The notes: generated by a model from the sequence alone, not told the origin. A stretch of 64,000 nt of DNA from Chloroflexota bacterium (GCA_012270555.1 JAAXIC010000030.1:127103-191102); one strand, 5' to 3'. Numbered from the stretch's first letter, positions 31,108-41,662 are shown. Program-made: numbers and translations.

Positions 31108-32134
31108 CCGCCATAGCGGAGCAAGAGTGATGACGACGCCAAGCTGGCAAGATTCCTTGGCACAATGCGCAAGCCTGCGCGTTCTCGTCATTGGAGACAT
31201 GGTTGCCGACGAGCACGTCTTCACGCGCGCCAGCGGCGTGTCGCGTGAAGCCCCATTGCCGGTCCTGCAGTATATTGACCGCAAGCTCGTGCCCGGCGGC
31301 GCCACCAACGTCGCCCGCAACGCCCGGGCGCTTGGCGCGGAGGTCTGGGTCACCGGTGTGACAGGAAACGATGGGATCGGGCGTGACTTGCGGCAGAAGC
31401 TGGAAAACGACGGCATTGACTGTAGCGACTTGCTGGCGGACGCTAGCCGCGCAACCTCGACCAAGACCCGCATTTGGGCGGGCGGCGATCAGCAGCCGGT
31501 GCAGCAGCAAGTCTGCCGCCTGGACCGCGTTGAACGGGAGCCTGTCTCTCCAGAGCTTTGCCAACAGGTAATGGCAGAGCTGGAGAATCGCATCCCACAG
31601 GTGGACGCCATCATCGTCGCCGACTACGAGATCAGCATGATAGACGATGCTATCATCGAGACGGTCTTGCAGCATGCACGTGCGGCACAGAAGCCGGTGA
31701 CCGTTGACTCGCACGGCAATCTCACGCGGTTTCCAGCCGCCGACACGTTCACTCCTAATCAGCCGGAGGTCGAGTTTACGTTGGGACGCACCTTGGAGAC
31801 GCGGGAAGAGCTAGAGGAGGCGGGCGCAGCCTTGCTCGAATTGCTGCAAACACAGGTGCTGCTCATCACGCGTGGCAGCGAGGGCATGTCGCTCTTTGCC
31901 GCGGGAGCCGCGCCTTACCATATTGCGGCGCTTGGTGACGACCGCATCGTCGACCCGACCGGAGCAGGTGACACCGTCTCAGCCGTTCTGACGCTGGCAT
32001 TGCTTGCTGGTTTGCCACCGCCACGCGCTGCTATGCTGGCAGCAGCGGCAGCAAGCGTCGTGGTGCGCAAGTTGGGCGCCGCAGTCGCCGCTCCGGCTGA
32101 AATTCTGGCTGTACTCGCATCCGAATTACTGTAG
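31082..32134 (+). CDS. Heptose-7-phosphate kinase-like PfkB protein (HldE N-domain/RfaE1-like)
   Basis: LRVLVIGDMVADEHVFTRASGVSREAPLPVLQYIDRKLVPGGATNVARNARALGAEV; IVDPTGAGDTVSAVLTLAL. True start probably MTTPSW near 31130. Confidence 0.85.
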   Translation: MMGKSIARDRHSGARVMTTPSWQDSLAQCASLRVLVIGDMVADEHVFTRASGVSREAPLPVLQYIDRKLVPGGATNVARNARALGAEVWVTGVTGNDGIGRDLRQKLENDGIDCSDLLADASRATSTKTRIWAGGDQQPVQQQVCRLDRVEREPVSPELCQQVMAELENRIPQVDAIIVADYEISMIDDAIIETVLQHARAAQKPVTVDSHGNLTRFPAADTFTPNQPEVEFTLGRTLETREELEEAGAALLELLQTQVLLITRGSEGMSLFAAGAAPYHIAALGDDRIVDPTGAGDTVSAVLTLALLAGLPPPRAAMLAAAAASVVVRKLGAAVAAPAEILAVLASELL

Positions 32135-32167
32135 GGGCGTCCCTCGTGGGCGCCTAAGGTCCAGCGC

Positions 32168-32698
32168 GTGATGACGGCATCTAAAATACTAACGGAAACA
32201 GCGCTCGTAGACCGAATCGGCACGTTACGGCAACAAGGCCGGTCTGTAGTATTCACCAACGGCTGCTTCGATCTGCTCCACCGGGGTCACGTGGCCTATC
32301 TTGAGGCAGCGCGGGCGCTTGGTGACGCGCTGATAGTCGCCGTCAATAGCGACCGCTCCGTGCGCGCGCTCAAAGGGCCGAAACGGCCCATAACGCCGGC
32401 AGGAGACCGGGCGCATGTCTTGGCGGCACTGGCGTGCGTAAACTACGTCGTAGAATTCGATGACGACACTGCAGAGCGCTTAGTGGCGAAGTTTCGACCA
32501 GATGTTTATGTAAAGGGCGGTGATTATGCACAAGACGAGCCGGTAGAAGCCGCCGCCGTGAGAGACTACGGCGGCAAAGTACACATACTGCCCTTCACGT
32601 CCGGGTACAGCACGACAGGCCTGGTGCGACGTATACTTGCCAGTGTGGAGCATATAAATTCCGCGTCCCCGTGCGGGGGCGAGCTTTCGCGGGAATGA
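32168..32698 (+). CDS. Heptose-1-phosphate adenylyltransferase-like protein (HldE C-domain/RfaE2-like)
   Basis: VVFTNGCFDLLHRGHVAYLEAARALGDALIVAVNSDRSVRALKGPKRPITPAGDRAHVLAAL; VYVKGGDY. Confidence 0.92.
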   Translation: MMTASKILTETALVDRIGTLRQQGRSVVFTNGCFDLLHRGHVAYLEAARALGDALIVAVNSDRSVRALKGPKRPITPAGDRAHVLAALACVNYVVEFDDDTAERLVAKFRPDVYVKGGDYAQDEPVEAAAVRDYGGKVHILPFTSGYSTTGLVRRILASVEHINSASPCGGELSRE

Positions 32699-32700
32699 CG
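32656..32700. repeat. Intergenic-type inverted repeat (ATTCCGCG...CGCGGGAAT type)
   Basis: AAATTCCGCGTCCCCGTGCGGGGGCGAGCTTTCGCGGGAATGACG; covers the end of the adenylyltransferase ORF. Confidence 0.5.
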
Positions 32701-32748
32701 TATCATAGCGACGACTAACCGTTACCCATAACAGGAGAAGATCACACT

Positions 32749-33201
32749 GTGGCGCAACGCACCCTCATCATCATCAAGCCAGATGGCGTCCAACGCGGAC
32801 TCGTCGGTGAAATCCTGGGCCGCTTCGAACGGCGCGGCCTCAAGCTCGTCGGCCTGAAGCTCATGTCGGTTGATAGGTCTCTCGCCGAAGTCCACTACGC
32901 CGTGCACAAAGAAAGGCCCTTCTTTGCCGACTTGATTACATTCATTACGGCTGCACCCGTCGTTTGCGCCGTGATAGAAGGCCCCGAGGCGATTGCGGTG
33001 GTGCGGAATCTGGTAGGCGCCACGCGCTTCACCGAGGCCGCGCCGGGCTCCATCCGGGGTGACTTTGCCCTTGATCTAACGATGAATCTCATCCACGCGT
33101 CTGACGCGCCCGAAACTGCGGAACAGGAAGTCAGCCTCTTCTTCGCACCCGACGAGATCGTCGACTACGCGCGCGAAGGCGATCGCTGGGTTACGGGATA
33201 G
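32749..33201 (+). CDS. ndk: Nucleoside diphosphate kinase
   Basis: [62 protein letters not shown] start. Confidence 0.95.
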   Translation: MAQRTLIIIKPDGVQRGLVGEILGRFERRGLKLVGLKLMSVDRSLAEVHYAVHKERPFFADLITFITAAPVVCAVIEGPEAIAVVRNLVGATRFTEAAPGSIRGDFALDLTMNLIHASDAPETAEQEVSLFFAPDEIVDYAREGDRWVTG

Positions 33202-33306
33202 GAAACGGCTCAGGGTGTTGTATGCGTAGGTGCGTCGGCGCCAGAGTCGAGCCAAGGACACCGCTAGATAGACGGCAATGATCATGGAAGGAGAACGAAT
33301 TGTAGC

Positions 33307-34704
33307 ATGAGGGACCAACGGCCGAACGTTATTCTCTTCACCACCGACCAGCATCGCGGCGATCACCTCAGCATCGCCGGACATCCGGTGGTTGAGACGC
33401 CCAACGTCGATGCATTCGTGGAGCACGGCGCCTTCTTTCCCAATGCGTATACCGAGATTCCCTCCACGACCGGAGCGCGGCGGTGCTTGCACGGCGGCCA
33501 GCGCAGCTACGACTGCGGCCTGATCGGCTACTCCGCTACGGAGTGGCACGAGCCGAACACCCTCGCGGCGGTGCTGGCAGATGCCGGCTACCACTGCATC
33601 AACGTCGGCTGGCGCAATATGCATCCGCGCCGTAAGCTCTACGGCTTCCACACCGTGATTCCCCACGATTTACGGGATGGCGACGACGACTACTGGGACT
33701 GGCTGCGCGAGGAGCTCGGCCCCCACGCCCACGAGCGCACGCACGGCGTAGACGCCAACGGCTGGCTGGGACGTCCCTGGGCCCATGAAGAACGCTACCA
33801 TTCCACGAATTGGACCGTGGACGTAACCATCGAGCAAATCAGGAAGCGCGACCCAACAAAACCCGTCTTTGTCTGGTGCTCGCACCTCCGTCCCCATTCC
33901 CCGTTTGATCCGCCGCAGTTCTTTTGGGACATGTACATCAATCGGCAGTTGCCGGAAGTTCCCGTCGGAGACTGGGCAGAGCGCTACAACGTGCCGCAAC
34001 CCGGTCTGCCGCGCACGGCGTGGTACGGGCGGCTTACGGACGAACAGCTTCAGCGCATGCGGGCGGCCTACATGGGCTGCATCAGCCACATAGACTATCA
34101 ACTTGGCTACTTGCTGGAGATGGTGCAAGGCGGCCTCGACCGCAACCTCATGATGGTGTTTACGGCCGACCACGGCGACATGCTGGGAGACCATAACCTC
34201 ATCCGTAAGTGCTATGCGTACGAGGGTTCGGCCAGGATACCCTTTGTCATCAAGTATCCGAACAGCCTCGAGGCGCCCTCGGGTACGTTCGAGCATCCGG
34301 TCGGTTTGCAGGACGTGATGCCGACGATTCTCGAGGCGACCGGCACGCCGATTCCAGATTCCGTCACCGGCACAAGCGTCCTGAAGGCGGCGCGCGGCGA
34401 GCCGTGGCGCGACTATGTTCACGGCGAGCACTCCCCTTGCTACAGCCCCGATAACGCCATGCAGTACCTCACCAACGGCAAGGAAAAGTACATTTGGTTC
34501 CCGGTCCGGGGCGAAGAGCAGTTCTTCGACCTTGCCAACGACCGGCAGGAACTCCACGATAGGGCGAACGATCCGGCCTACGCTGACCGCGTTACACTCT
34601 GGCGCAATCGTCTCATCACGTATCTGGGCGAGCGCGGCGACGGCTTCTCCGACGGCGAGAGACTACTCGAGCGGCCTGAGGGTTACGGCCCAGTCGCGAC
34701 TTAA
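33307..34704 (+). CDS. Sulfatase-like hydrolase (alkaline phosphatase superfamily)
   Basis: RPNVILFTTDQHRGDHLSIAGHPVVETPNVD, FTADHGDMLGDHNLIRK; active-site region reads IPSTTGARRCLHGGQ. Confidence 0.9.
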   Translation: MRDQRPNVILFTTDQHRGDHLSIAGHPVVETPNVDAFVEHGAFFPNAYTEIPSTTGARRCLHGGQRSYDCGLIGYSATEWHEPNTLAAVLADAGYHCINVGWRNMHPRRKLYGFHTVIPHDLRDGDDDYWDWLREELGPHAHERTHGVDANGWLGRPWAHEERYHSTNWTVDVTIEQIRKRDPTKPVFVWCSHLRPHSPFDPPQFFWDMYINRQLPEVPVGDWAERYNVPQPGLPRTAWYGRLTDEQLQRMRAAYMGCISHIDYQLGYLLEMVQGGLDRNLMMVFTADHGDMLGDHNLIRKCYAYEGSARIPFVIKYPNSLEAPSGTFEHPVGLQDVMPTILEATGTPIPDSVTGTSVLKAARGEPWRDYVHGEHSPCYSPDNAMQYLTNGKEKYIWFPVRGEEQFFDLANDRQELHDRANDPAYADRVTLWRNRLITYLGERGDGFSDGERLLERPEGYGPVAT

Positions 34705-34753
34705 TCTGCGTTGGGCTAATAGTCAGCCGCAAGGTGAGCGCGAGGCAACGTCA

Positions 34754-34788
34754 CCCGTTCGCCCTGAGCTTGTCGAAGGGTGAACGGG
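34754..34788. repeat. Dispersed intergenic inverted repeat (CCCGTTCGCCCTGAGCTTGTCGAAGGGTGAACGGG)
   Basis: Imperfect palindrome; a related GAGC(C/T)TGTCGAA unit recurs at 55558-55636. Confidence 0.7.
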
Positions 34789-34957
34789 CACCCTTCCCGC
34801 ACACTCTCTAAACGTAGTAAGTGCCGTAAGTCGCTTCAGCAAGTCGGCATCCGTCGCAAGGAAAATCTCTTCAAACCCTATCCGCTATACTTAGCTTGAC
34901 CAGAGAGACATCGCGGAACGGTGTACCGATCCGGTTCTTTGCACGGAGGTCATTTGT

Positions 34958-36733
34958 ATGGCCGGCACAGCCGCATTCGATCCTATCACCTTCGAAGTCG
35001 TGCGCCATGCGCTGACTGAAGCCACTGAGGAAATGGCGGTTGCCCTCCGCCGCAGCGCCTACTCCACCAATATCAAAACCCGCGCCGATTTCTCCTGCGC
35101 CTTCTTCGACCGCGACTTAAACGTTGTGGCCCAGGCGTTTTGTCAAGCAGTGCATCTTGGCTCGCTTGTGCACTTGGTACCGATTGCCGTGCGCGCGTAC
35201 GGACCTGAGAACATGGGTCCCGGCGATGCCGTTCTCTGCAATGATCCCTATCTCGGCGGCGTGCACCTCAACGACATCAGCCTCATTTCGCCGGTCTATT
35301 GCGATGGCGAGCTATTTGGCTACGTCGCGAACATGGCGCACCACGTGGACGTGGGCGGCGGCGCGCCGGCCAGCGTCGGCGCATTTCGCGAGGTCTACCA
35401 GGAAGGCATCATCATCCCGCCGGTTAAGCTGGTCGCAGAAGGCGAGATCGTCGAGGACGTCTTCCGCCTCATCTTAGGTCAGATCCGCTCCAAAAGAGAG
35501 ACCGCCGGAGACTTTCGCGCCCAGATGGCTGCCAATGCCACCGGCGCGCGCCGCTTAGCCGAGCTTACGGAGCAGACCGGCATCGAGACGGTAAACACGT
35601 ATATTAGAGAACTCATGACCTACGCCGAGCGGCGCACCCGCGCCGAGATCGCCAAGCTGCCCCAAGGCGAGTTCACCGCAGAAGGCTACGTGGACAACGA
35701 CGGCTACACGGATGAGCCAGTACGACTCGAAGCCAAGGTCCGCATCGATGATGACGGCGTACTCTTTGATCTCAACGGCAGCGACCCGCAACGGCGCGCG
35801 CCGGTAAACTCGACCTTTGCCCAGACCTTCTCCGCGTGCGCCTATAACTTGAAGACCCTCATGGACCCCGACATTCCGCCCAACCAGGGGTTTTACCAGA
35901 TGGTACGCATCAATGCGCCAGAAGGTACGGTGGTCAACTGCCGACCGCCTGCTCCTGTTGTAGGTGGCTGGGAAACCCACGCGCGGCTCAATGAGGTGAT
36001 CTTCAAGGCGCTCGCGCCCGTGCTGCCGGAGCGTGTACCCGCCGGCGGCAAGGCGATGCAGTGCCACGCCGGGTTCGGCGGCATCGATCCCCGTAACGGT
36101 GAGTACTACTGTTTCTTGGAGACGCTCGCCGGCGGCTACGGCGCGAGATTCCAAAGCGACGGCCCAGACGCCGTGCAAACGCACGGCCAGAATACCGAGA
36201 ACGCCCCTATCGAAGAAACGGAGCGCTACTATCCAGTGCGCATCTTGCGTTACGAGTTGGTGGACGACTCCGATGGTCCCGGCAAGTATCGCGGCGGACT
36301 GGGTCTGCGCCGCGACTACGTCTTTCTCGATCACGAAGTCACTTTCACCGTGCTGGCGGATAGAGATAAGGCGGGGCCCTGGGGACTCTTCGGCGGTGAA
36401 CCCGGCCGCCAGGCCTACTATATCCACAATCACGACGGCACTATGGAAGTCTTGAGCTCAAAGACCACAATTGACGTGCAACCTGGTGAGATGATTCGCT
36501 ACGAAACATGCGGCGGTGGTGGCCACGGGCCGCCCTGGCAGCGCGATCCAGCGAAGGTCCTCAGTGACGTGCGCCAGGGAAGAGTGAGCCTTCAGCGCGC
36601 GCGCAGAGCCTACGGAGTAGTCATCGACCCAGAACATTTGCAGATCGACGGAACTGCTACAGCGACACTGCGCACAACGATGCAGCGGCAGGGATCTCAA
36701 GACGACTACGGTGAGCCGGGAGCCGCACAGTGA
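34958..36733 (+). CDS. hyuB: Hydantoinase B / 5-oxoprolinase-like subunit
   Basis: DPITFEVVRHALTEATEEMAVALRRSAYSTNIKTRADFSCAFFD, GDAVLCNDPYLGGVHLNDISLISPVY. Confidence 0.95.
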   Translation: MAGTAAFDPITFEVVRHALTEATEEMAVALRRSAYSTNIKTRADFSCAFFDRDLNVVAQAFCQAVHLGSLVHLVPIAVRAYGPENMGPGDAVLCNDPYLGGVHLNDISLISPVYCDGELFGYVANMAHHVDVGGGAPASVGAFREVYQEGIIIPPVKLVAEGEIVEDVFRLILGQIRSKRETAGDFRAQMAANATGARRLAELTEQTGIETVNTYIRELMTYAERRTRAEIAKLPQGEFTAEGYVDNDGYTDEPVRLEAKVRIDDDGVLFDLNGSDPQRRAPVNSTFAQTFSACAYNLKTLMDPDIPPNQGFYQMVRINAPEGTVVNCRPPAPVVGGWETHARLNEVIFKALAPVLPERVPAGGKAMQCHAGFGGIDPRNGEYYCFLETLAGGYGARFQSDGPDAVQTHGQNTENAPIEETERYYPVRILRYELVDDSDGPGKYRGGLGLRRDYVFLDHEVTFTVLADRDKAGPWGLFGGEPGRQAYYIHNHDGTMEVLSSKTTIDVQPGEMIRYETCGGGGHGPPWQRDPAKVLSDVRQGRVSLQRARRAYGVVIDPEHLQIDGTATATLRTTMQRQGSQDDYGEPGAAQ

Positions 36734-38841
36734 GCGAGGCAAGATATCGTCTTGGTGTGGATATTGGTGGTACGTTTACCGACGCCACGCTGGTCGATGA
36801 GGGCACCGGCCAGTTGTGGAATGCAAAAGTCTCATCCACACCGGGCGATCCGTCGCAGGGCTTTCTCACCGTCACGCAACAGATCCTCGACCGAGCCGCG
36901 TTGGCGCCGGAGACCCTCCGCTACGTGGTGCACGCCACCACCGTAGCGACAAACGCCATCATCGAAGGGAAAGTCGCTCCCACCGCACTCATCACCACGG
37001 AGGGCTTTCGCGATATCTTGGAGATCGCCCGCCAGATTCGCCCTTCGCTCTACGACACGCAATTTGAGAAACCCACACCACTCGTGCCGCGCGATCGCTG
37101 CTTCGGCGTCCGCGAACGCCTGGACGCCGATGGCGCGGTGGTTACACCATTGGACGAAACCGCAATACCGCACATCGCCAGTTTCATCCAGGAAGCGGGA
37201 ATAGAATCCGTAGCCGTCTGCTTCTTGCACTCGTATCTCAATGCGCAGCACGAGCAGCGAGCGGGCGAAATCCTGCGGGCACACGCGCCGAACATTGCAA
37301 TTTCCCTGTCATCAGAAGTTGCGCCGGAAATCCGCGAGTACTTTCGCGCCAGCACGACGGTTATCAATGCTGCCCTGAGGCCCATCGTCTCGCGGTATCT
37401 GGAAAACATCGAAGCGCGACTTCGTGCCCAAGGCATTGCATCGGAGCTACTGGTAATGCAGAGCAGCGGGGGACTCATGACGTTTGGCGATGCGCGCAGC
37501 AGGCCGGTCTTCATGGTGGAATCCGGCCCAGCCGCCGGTGTCATCACGGCGGCGCACCTCGGGGAATCATTGGGCCGTCGCAACGTCATCTCATTCGACA
37601 TGGGTGGCACGACGGCGAAGGTGGGTCTCGTGCAAGACGGCACGCCGCGCATCACGAAAGACTACGAGGTAGGATCCGTCGCCCAACCTGGCAGCGGAGG
37701 CTTCCGCGCGGGAGGCTATCCCATTCGTACGCCGGTCATAGACCTGGTGGAAATCGGTGCCGGGGGAGGCTCTATCGCGTGGATTGACCCTGGCGGTGTA
37801 TTGCGGGTGGGACCCCGGAGCGCGGGGGCTGATCCCGGTCCGGCTTGCTACGGTCAAGGCGGCACTGAACCAACGGTCACCGACGCAAATCTGGTCCTGG
37901 GCCGTCTCAACCCCGGCTACCTATTGGGGGGTGACCTCACGCTGGAAAGCGCGCTCGCACGCGCGGCAATCGAGGAACACATAGCCAAGCCGCTGGGGCT
38001 GGATGTGGTGAAAGCCGCCCATAGCATTGTCGAAATCGCCAACGTGGCGATGATCAACGCGCTGCGCCTTGTCTCAGTGCAACGCGGCCATGATCCCCGC
38101 GAGTTTGCGCTCACTGCCTTTGGCGGGGCCGGGCCCTTGCACGCCAACCGCCTGGCACACGAGATGAATATCCCCGTTACTGTCATTCCCACGAGCCCGG
38201 GCACGGCCTCCGCGCTGGGCCTCCTGGTCACCGACATTACGTACGACTACGCCACTACACTCATCGAACGTGTCGACCGCCTCGAACCGAGAGCGGTAGC
38301 GGATGTCTTCACGGACCTTAGGCAGCAAGGTACCGCAGCCCTTGCGGCCGCGGGCGTCGCATCAGACGATATGGCCTTTGTTCAGCACGTCGACTTGCGC
38401 TACGTCGGGCAGAGCTACGAGCTTACGCTGCCATATCCCGATGGCGAGGCGACCGGCGTTGACTTTGGAGATCTCTTGCATGAGTTCCACGGAGAGCACA
38501 ATCGCGTGTACGGCCATAGCGTGCCTGGTGAGCCGGTCGAGACCGTGAACTTGCGGCTCACGGCGCTCGGCACCATTGTGAAACCACCACTCTTGGAGAA
38601 AGGCGCCGGGAACGACGCGCTTCACGGGGCCGAGCGGGGCACGCGGCGCGTATACTTTGGCGAAGCGGACGCGTTCGTTGACTGTCCGATCTTTGACCGG
38701 TACGGCCTCGGCGCCGGGGCGGTTGTTCCCGGACCGGCGATTGTCGAAGAATATGACTCGACAACCGTAATTCACCCCGGCTACTACGCAACGGTCGATC
38801 AATACGGTACACTACTGATAACTCGGGCAGCGAATACGTAA
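36730..38841 (+). CDS. hyuA: Hydantoinase A / 5-oxoprolinase-like subunit
   Basis: YRLGVDIGGTFTDATLVDEGTG, VVHATTVATNAIIEGKVAPTALITTEGFRDILEIARQ, FDMGGTTAKVGLV; GTGA overlap with hyuB. Confidence 0.95.
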   Translation: MSEARYRLGVDIGGTFTDATLVDEGTGQLWNAKVSSTPGDPSQGFLTVTQQILDRAALAPETLRYVVHATTVATNAIIEGKVAPTALITTEGFRDILEIARQIRPSLYDTQFEKPTPLVPRDRCFGVRERLDADGAVVTPLDETAIPHIASFIQEAGIESVAVCFLHSYLNAQHEQRAGEILRAHAPNIAISLSSEVAPEIREYFRASTTVINAALRPIVSRYLENIEARLRAQGIASELLVMQSSGGLMTFGDARSRPVFMVESGPAAGVITAAHLGESLGRRNVISFDMGGTTAKVGLVQDGTPRITKDYEVGSVAQPGSGGFRAGGYPIRTPVIDLVEIGAGGGSIAWIDPGGVLRVGPRSAGADPGPACYGQGGTEPTVTDANLVLGRLNPGYLLGGDLTLESALARAAIEEHIAKPLGLDVVKAAHSIVEIANVAMINALRLVSVQRGHDPREFALTAFGGAGPLHANRLAHEMNIPVTVIPTSPGTASALGLLVTDITYDYATTLIERVDRLEPRAVADVFTDLRQQGTAALAAAGVASDDMAFVQHVDLRYVGQSYELTLPYPDGEATGVDFGDLLHEFHGEHNRVYGHSVPGEPVETVNLRLTALGTIVKPPLLEKGAGNDALHGAERGTRRVYFGEADAFVDCPIFDRYGLGAGAVVPGPAIVEEYDSTTVIHPGYYATVDQYGTLLITRAANT

Positions 38842-38907
38842 TCGGAGACGGGCCTGGCTCTAAGAAAGACCGCCTGGCGCGTCGCTCCGACGGAAGCGGG
38901 GAAACAG

Positions 38908-40086
38908 ATGGCTGAAACCGCTGACGTTGTCGTCGTAGGTGGTGGCAGCACCGGCACGAGCCTTGCCTGGCAGCTTGCCAAGATGGGAGCCGGCCAGGTT
39001 GTCTTGCTCGAACGCCGGGGTCTGGCGGCGCAAGCCACCGGCGTTACCGCTGGAATTGTGCGCACGCACTATACCCACGAAACGCTGGCGCGCATGGCTC
39101 TCCGTGCGCGGCAGGTGTTCGAGAACTTCGATGAGGTAGTCGGCGGGGACGCGGGTTTTCGCCAGACCGGCTTCCTCGCGCTGCTGGGATCGGACGACAT
39201 CGAGACGGTAGCGGCAAACGTCGCCATGCACCGCGACCTCGGCATCAATACGTACATACTTTCGCCTGACGAGATTCGCGAAGTAGAGCCGCGTTTGGCC
39301 TTGTGCGGCATTGGCGCCGCCGCGTGGGAACCGGAATCGGGGTACGCCGACCCGGTGCGCACGACCATCAGCTTTGCCAATGCGGCGCGGCGACACGGTG
39401 CTGAGCTGCGCATCGGCGTGGGGGCCGCGCGGCTGGTTGCCGACGCCAGCGGCATCACCGGCGTTGAGACAAACGCAGGGCACATTTCCACGCGCTCCGT
39501 CATCGTAGCCAACGGCTTCTCGTCCCGCGGTCTCGTCGCGCCCCTTGGCATCGAACTCCCCCTCACGCCCATCCGGCACGTCGTAGCGCTCATGCAGCGG
39601 GCCGATCACTTTGGGAAAACCCATCCCATAATTTCCGACCGCGTACTGGGAAGCTACTACCGTCCCCGCGAGGACGGACACACGATGGTCGGCAAGACCG
39701 CTCCCTACGACGGCGAGGAAGATCCGCACGTGGACGACTCTCCTGCCGCAAGTCCGGACGTGCTGCAGACCCTTGCCGAGCGCTATCGTCGTCGCTTCCC
39801 TAATCAAGGAGCGCCCGCGGTAAATGCTACGACATCCGGCCTCTACGACTGTTCGCCGGACCTCCAGCCGCTGCTTGGTCCCGTCCCCGACGTGGCGGGG
39901 CTCCACCTGGCGGTCGGCCTGAGCGGCCACGGCTTCAAGCTGAGCCCTATCTTCAGTCAAATGCTGGCGGAGCAACTGTTAACTGGCAACAGTACGCAGT
40001 TTGACATTACCCTATTCAGTCCGGCACGCTTTATCCAAGAACGGCGCATCGTGCCGCAGCACGCTTACTCGGTTTCTACCCTTTAG
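38908..40086 (+). CDS. FAD-dependent oxidoreductase (DAO/SoxB-like)
   Basis: ADVVVVGGGSTGTSLAWQLAKMGAGQVVLLERRGLAAQATGVTAGIVRTHY; C-terminal LQPLLGPVPDVAGLHLAVGLSGHGFKLSP. Confidence 0.92.
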   Translation: MAETADVVVVGGGSTGTSLAWQLAKMGAGQVVLLERRGLAAQATGVTAGIVRTHYTHETLARMALRARQVFENFDEVVGGDAGFRQTGFLALLGSDDIETVAANVAMHRDLGINTYILSPDEIREVEPRLALCGIGAAAWEPESGYADPVRTTISFANAARRHGAELRIGVGAARLVADASGITGVETNAGHISTRSVIVANGFSSRGLVAPLGIELPLTPIRHVVALMQRADHFGKTHPIISDRVLGSYYRPREDGHTMVGKTAPYDGEEDPHVDDSPAASPDVLQTLAERYRRRFPNQGAPAVNATTSGLYDCSPDLQPLLGPVPDVAGLHLAVGLSGHGFKLSPIFSQMLAEQLLTGNSTQFDITLFSPARFIQERRIVPQHAYSVSTL

Positions 40087-40278
40087 GAACGTACACGAAA
40101 CCGCATGAAGATTCAGGAGAAATGTTCCCAATCGGTGCATAGAGCGGGCAGAGCAGTGAGAAAGGAGGGCGATGGAGTGTTCAAACAAGCGCCCGCGAGA
40201 GGCCAAATGTGAGGTAGTCCAAGTGTGTCCGGCAGCAAGATCGGCACACGCAATGGAGACCACGGGAGGTCATAAGCA

Positions 40279-41655
40279 ATGTCTAGAGGCAATGGGTTTA
40301 CAACTCGACGGCGTTTCCTGGCCGGCGTTGCCGGTCTGACCGGCGCCGCCATCGCCGCAGCTTGCGGTACCGTGCCAGTTGCGGATAGCGGCGAGATGAT
40401 GGAGGAGAAGGAAGCGCCAGCGGAAGCGGAAGCAGCGCCAGAAGCAGAAGTTGTAGAAGTGGTGTGGGCCTGCTACGACCTGCAGGAGCACCGCAATGCC
40501 ACGCTGCGTCAGATGGCAGAAGTCTGCAACAACACCTTGGAAAACCGAGTCACGAAACTCGAGATCGTCACTGAGAACTTCTTGGAGAAGATTCGCACCG
40601 AGTTTGTCGCCGGCACGACCACCTACGACATCGTCGTGAACCAGATCAACTGGGTGCAGGCCGGCGCGCGCACGGGCATGTTCCTGCCTATTAGCGACTA
40701 CATGAAGCGCGACGGCGTATCGCGCGATGACTACCTTGACTCCTCATCCTGGGAAGTCAACGGCATCATGTACGGACTGGCCTTCCTCGGCGGCGGCGAC
40801 GCCATCTACTTCAACAAGGACCTGTTCGATAACGACGGCGTCCCGTATCCCGAGTTGGGCACAACCTACGAGCAACTCCTTGATGGCGCCGCCAAGATGA
40901 CCAAGCAAACCGGTGATGAGACCACCCAATGGGGCTATAACTTTGGCTATGCCTCCTTGGAGGTCAATCTGGGCAGTTTCATCCTCGATTCCGGCGGACA
41001 GGTACTCAACGAGGCCCGCGATATGGCCCTCTACGGCGAGGACCAAAACGCCATCGCCGGCGCCCAATTTTACGTAGACATGATCCTCAAGCATCGGGTA
41101 GTGCCCTGGGGCGAGGCAAGGCAGGCGCTGCGTGAGGAGGGCGGCAGCGGTCGCCACATCGGCACCGGCAAGGTTGCCATGTCGCAGATTACGTTGATCC
41201 CGTTGAAGGGCGCCTACGAGGTGCTCGGCGACCGGCTGGGCATTGCGCCGCTCGCCACCGGCCCGGCAGGCACCCGCAGCCCGGCCACCGGCAGCAACGC
41301 CTGGAGCATCATGTCGCTCACCGAAGTGCCCGACGCGGCCTGGGACGTGTTCTACGTCCTTTCTCAGAAGGAGGCGCAAGACCTTTACGCCGTGCACGCC
41401 CACCCCGGGCTCTTTGCCTCCGCCGACGTGTTCCTGGGCAACTATCCCGGCATGGACTGGGACATAGTCCTAGACCACTGGCGGGACGGTGGACGCGACT
41501 TCTTCCTGACGCCGGAAACCGGCGAGTTCTGGACGACCGCGAACCAGCATCTCCAGCCGATGTACACCGGTGAGAGTACCGTCCAAGAGGCGATGAAGAC
41601 GTCCGCTGACGCTGTCAACGAACTCTTCGCGCAGCGCCCGGACGACTGGAACTAG
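40279..41655 (+). CDS. ABC transporter solute-binding lipoprotein (family 1 / sugar-type)
   Basis: TTRRRFLAGVAGLTGAAIAAACG (Tat-like signal with lipobox); periplasmic-binding features YDIVVNQINWV, AIYFNKDLFDNDGVPYPELGTTYEQLLDGAAKMT. Confidence 0.9.
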   Translation: MSRGNGFTTRRRFLAGVAGLTGAAIAAACGTVPVADSGEMMEEKEAPAEAEAAPEAEVVEVVWACYDLQEHRNATLRQMAEVCNNTLENRVTKLEIVTENFLEKIRTEFVAGTTTYDIVVNQINWVQAGARTGMFLPISDYMKRDGVSRDDYLDSSSWEVNGIMYGLAFLGGGDAIYFNKDLFDNDGVPYPELGTTYEQLLDGAAKMTKQTGDETTQWGYNFGYASLEVNLGSFILDSGGQVLNEARDMALYGEDQNAIAGAQFYVDMILKHRVVPWGEARQALREEGGSGRHIGTGKVAMSQITLIPLKGAYEVLGDRLGIAPLATGPAGTRSPATGSNAWSIMSLTEVPDAAWDVFYVLSQKEAQDLYAVHAHPGLFASADVFLGNYPGMDWDIVLDHWRDGGRDFFLTPETGEFWTTANQHLQPMYTGESTVQEAMKTSADAVNELFAQRPDDWN

Positions 41656-41662
41656 CCGTTTT

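Noticed and set aside
33670-34557. 295-aa minus-strand ORF
   Set aside because: Antisense to the sulfatase-like gene.
35555-36433. 292-aa minus-strand ORF
   Set aside because: Antisense to hyuB.
38860-39975. 371-aa minus-strand ORF
   Set aside because: Antisense to the FAD oxidoreductase.
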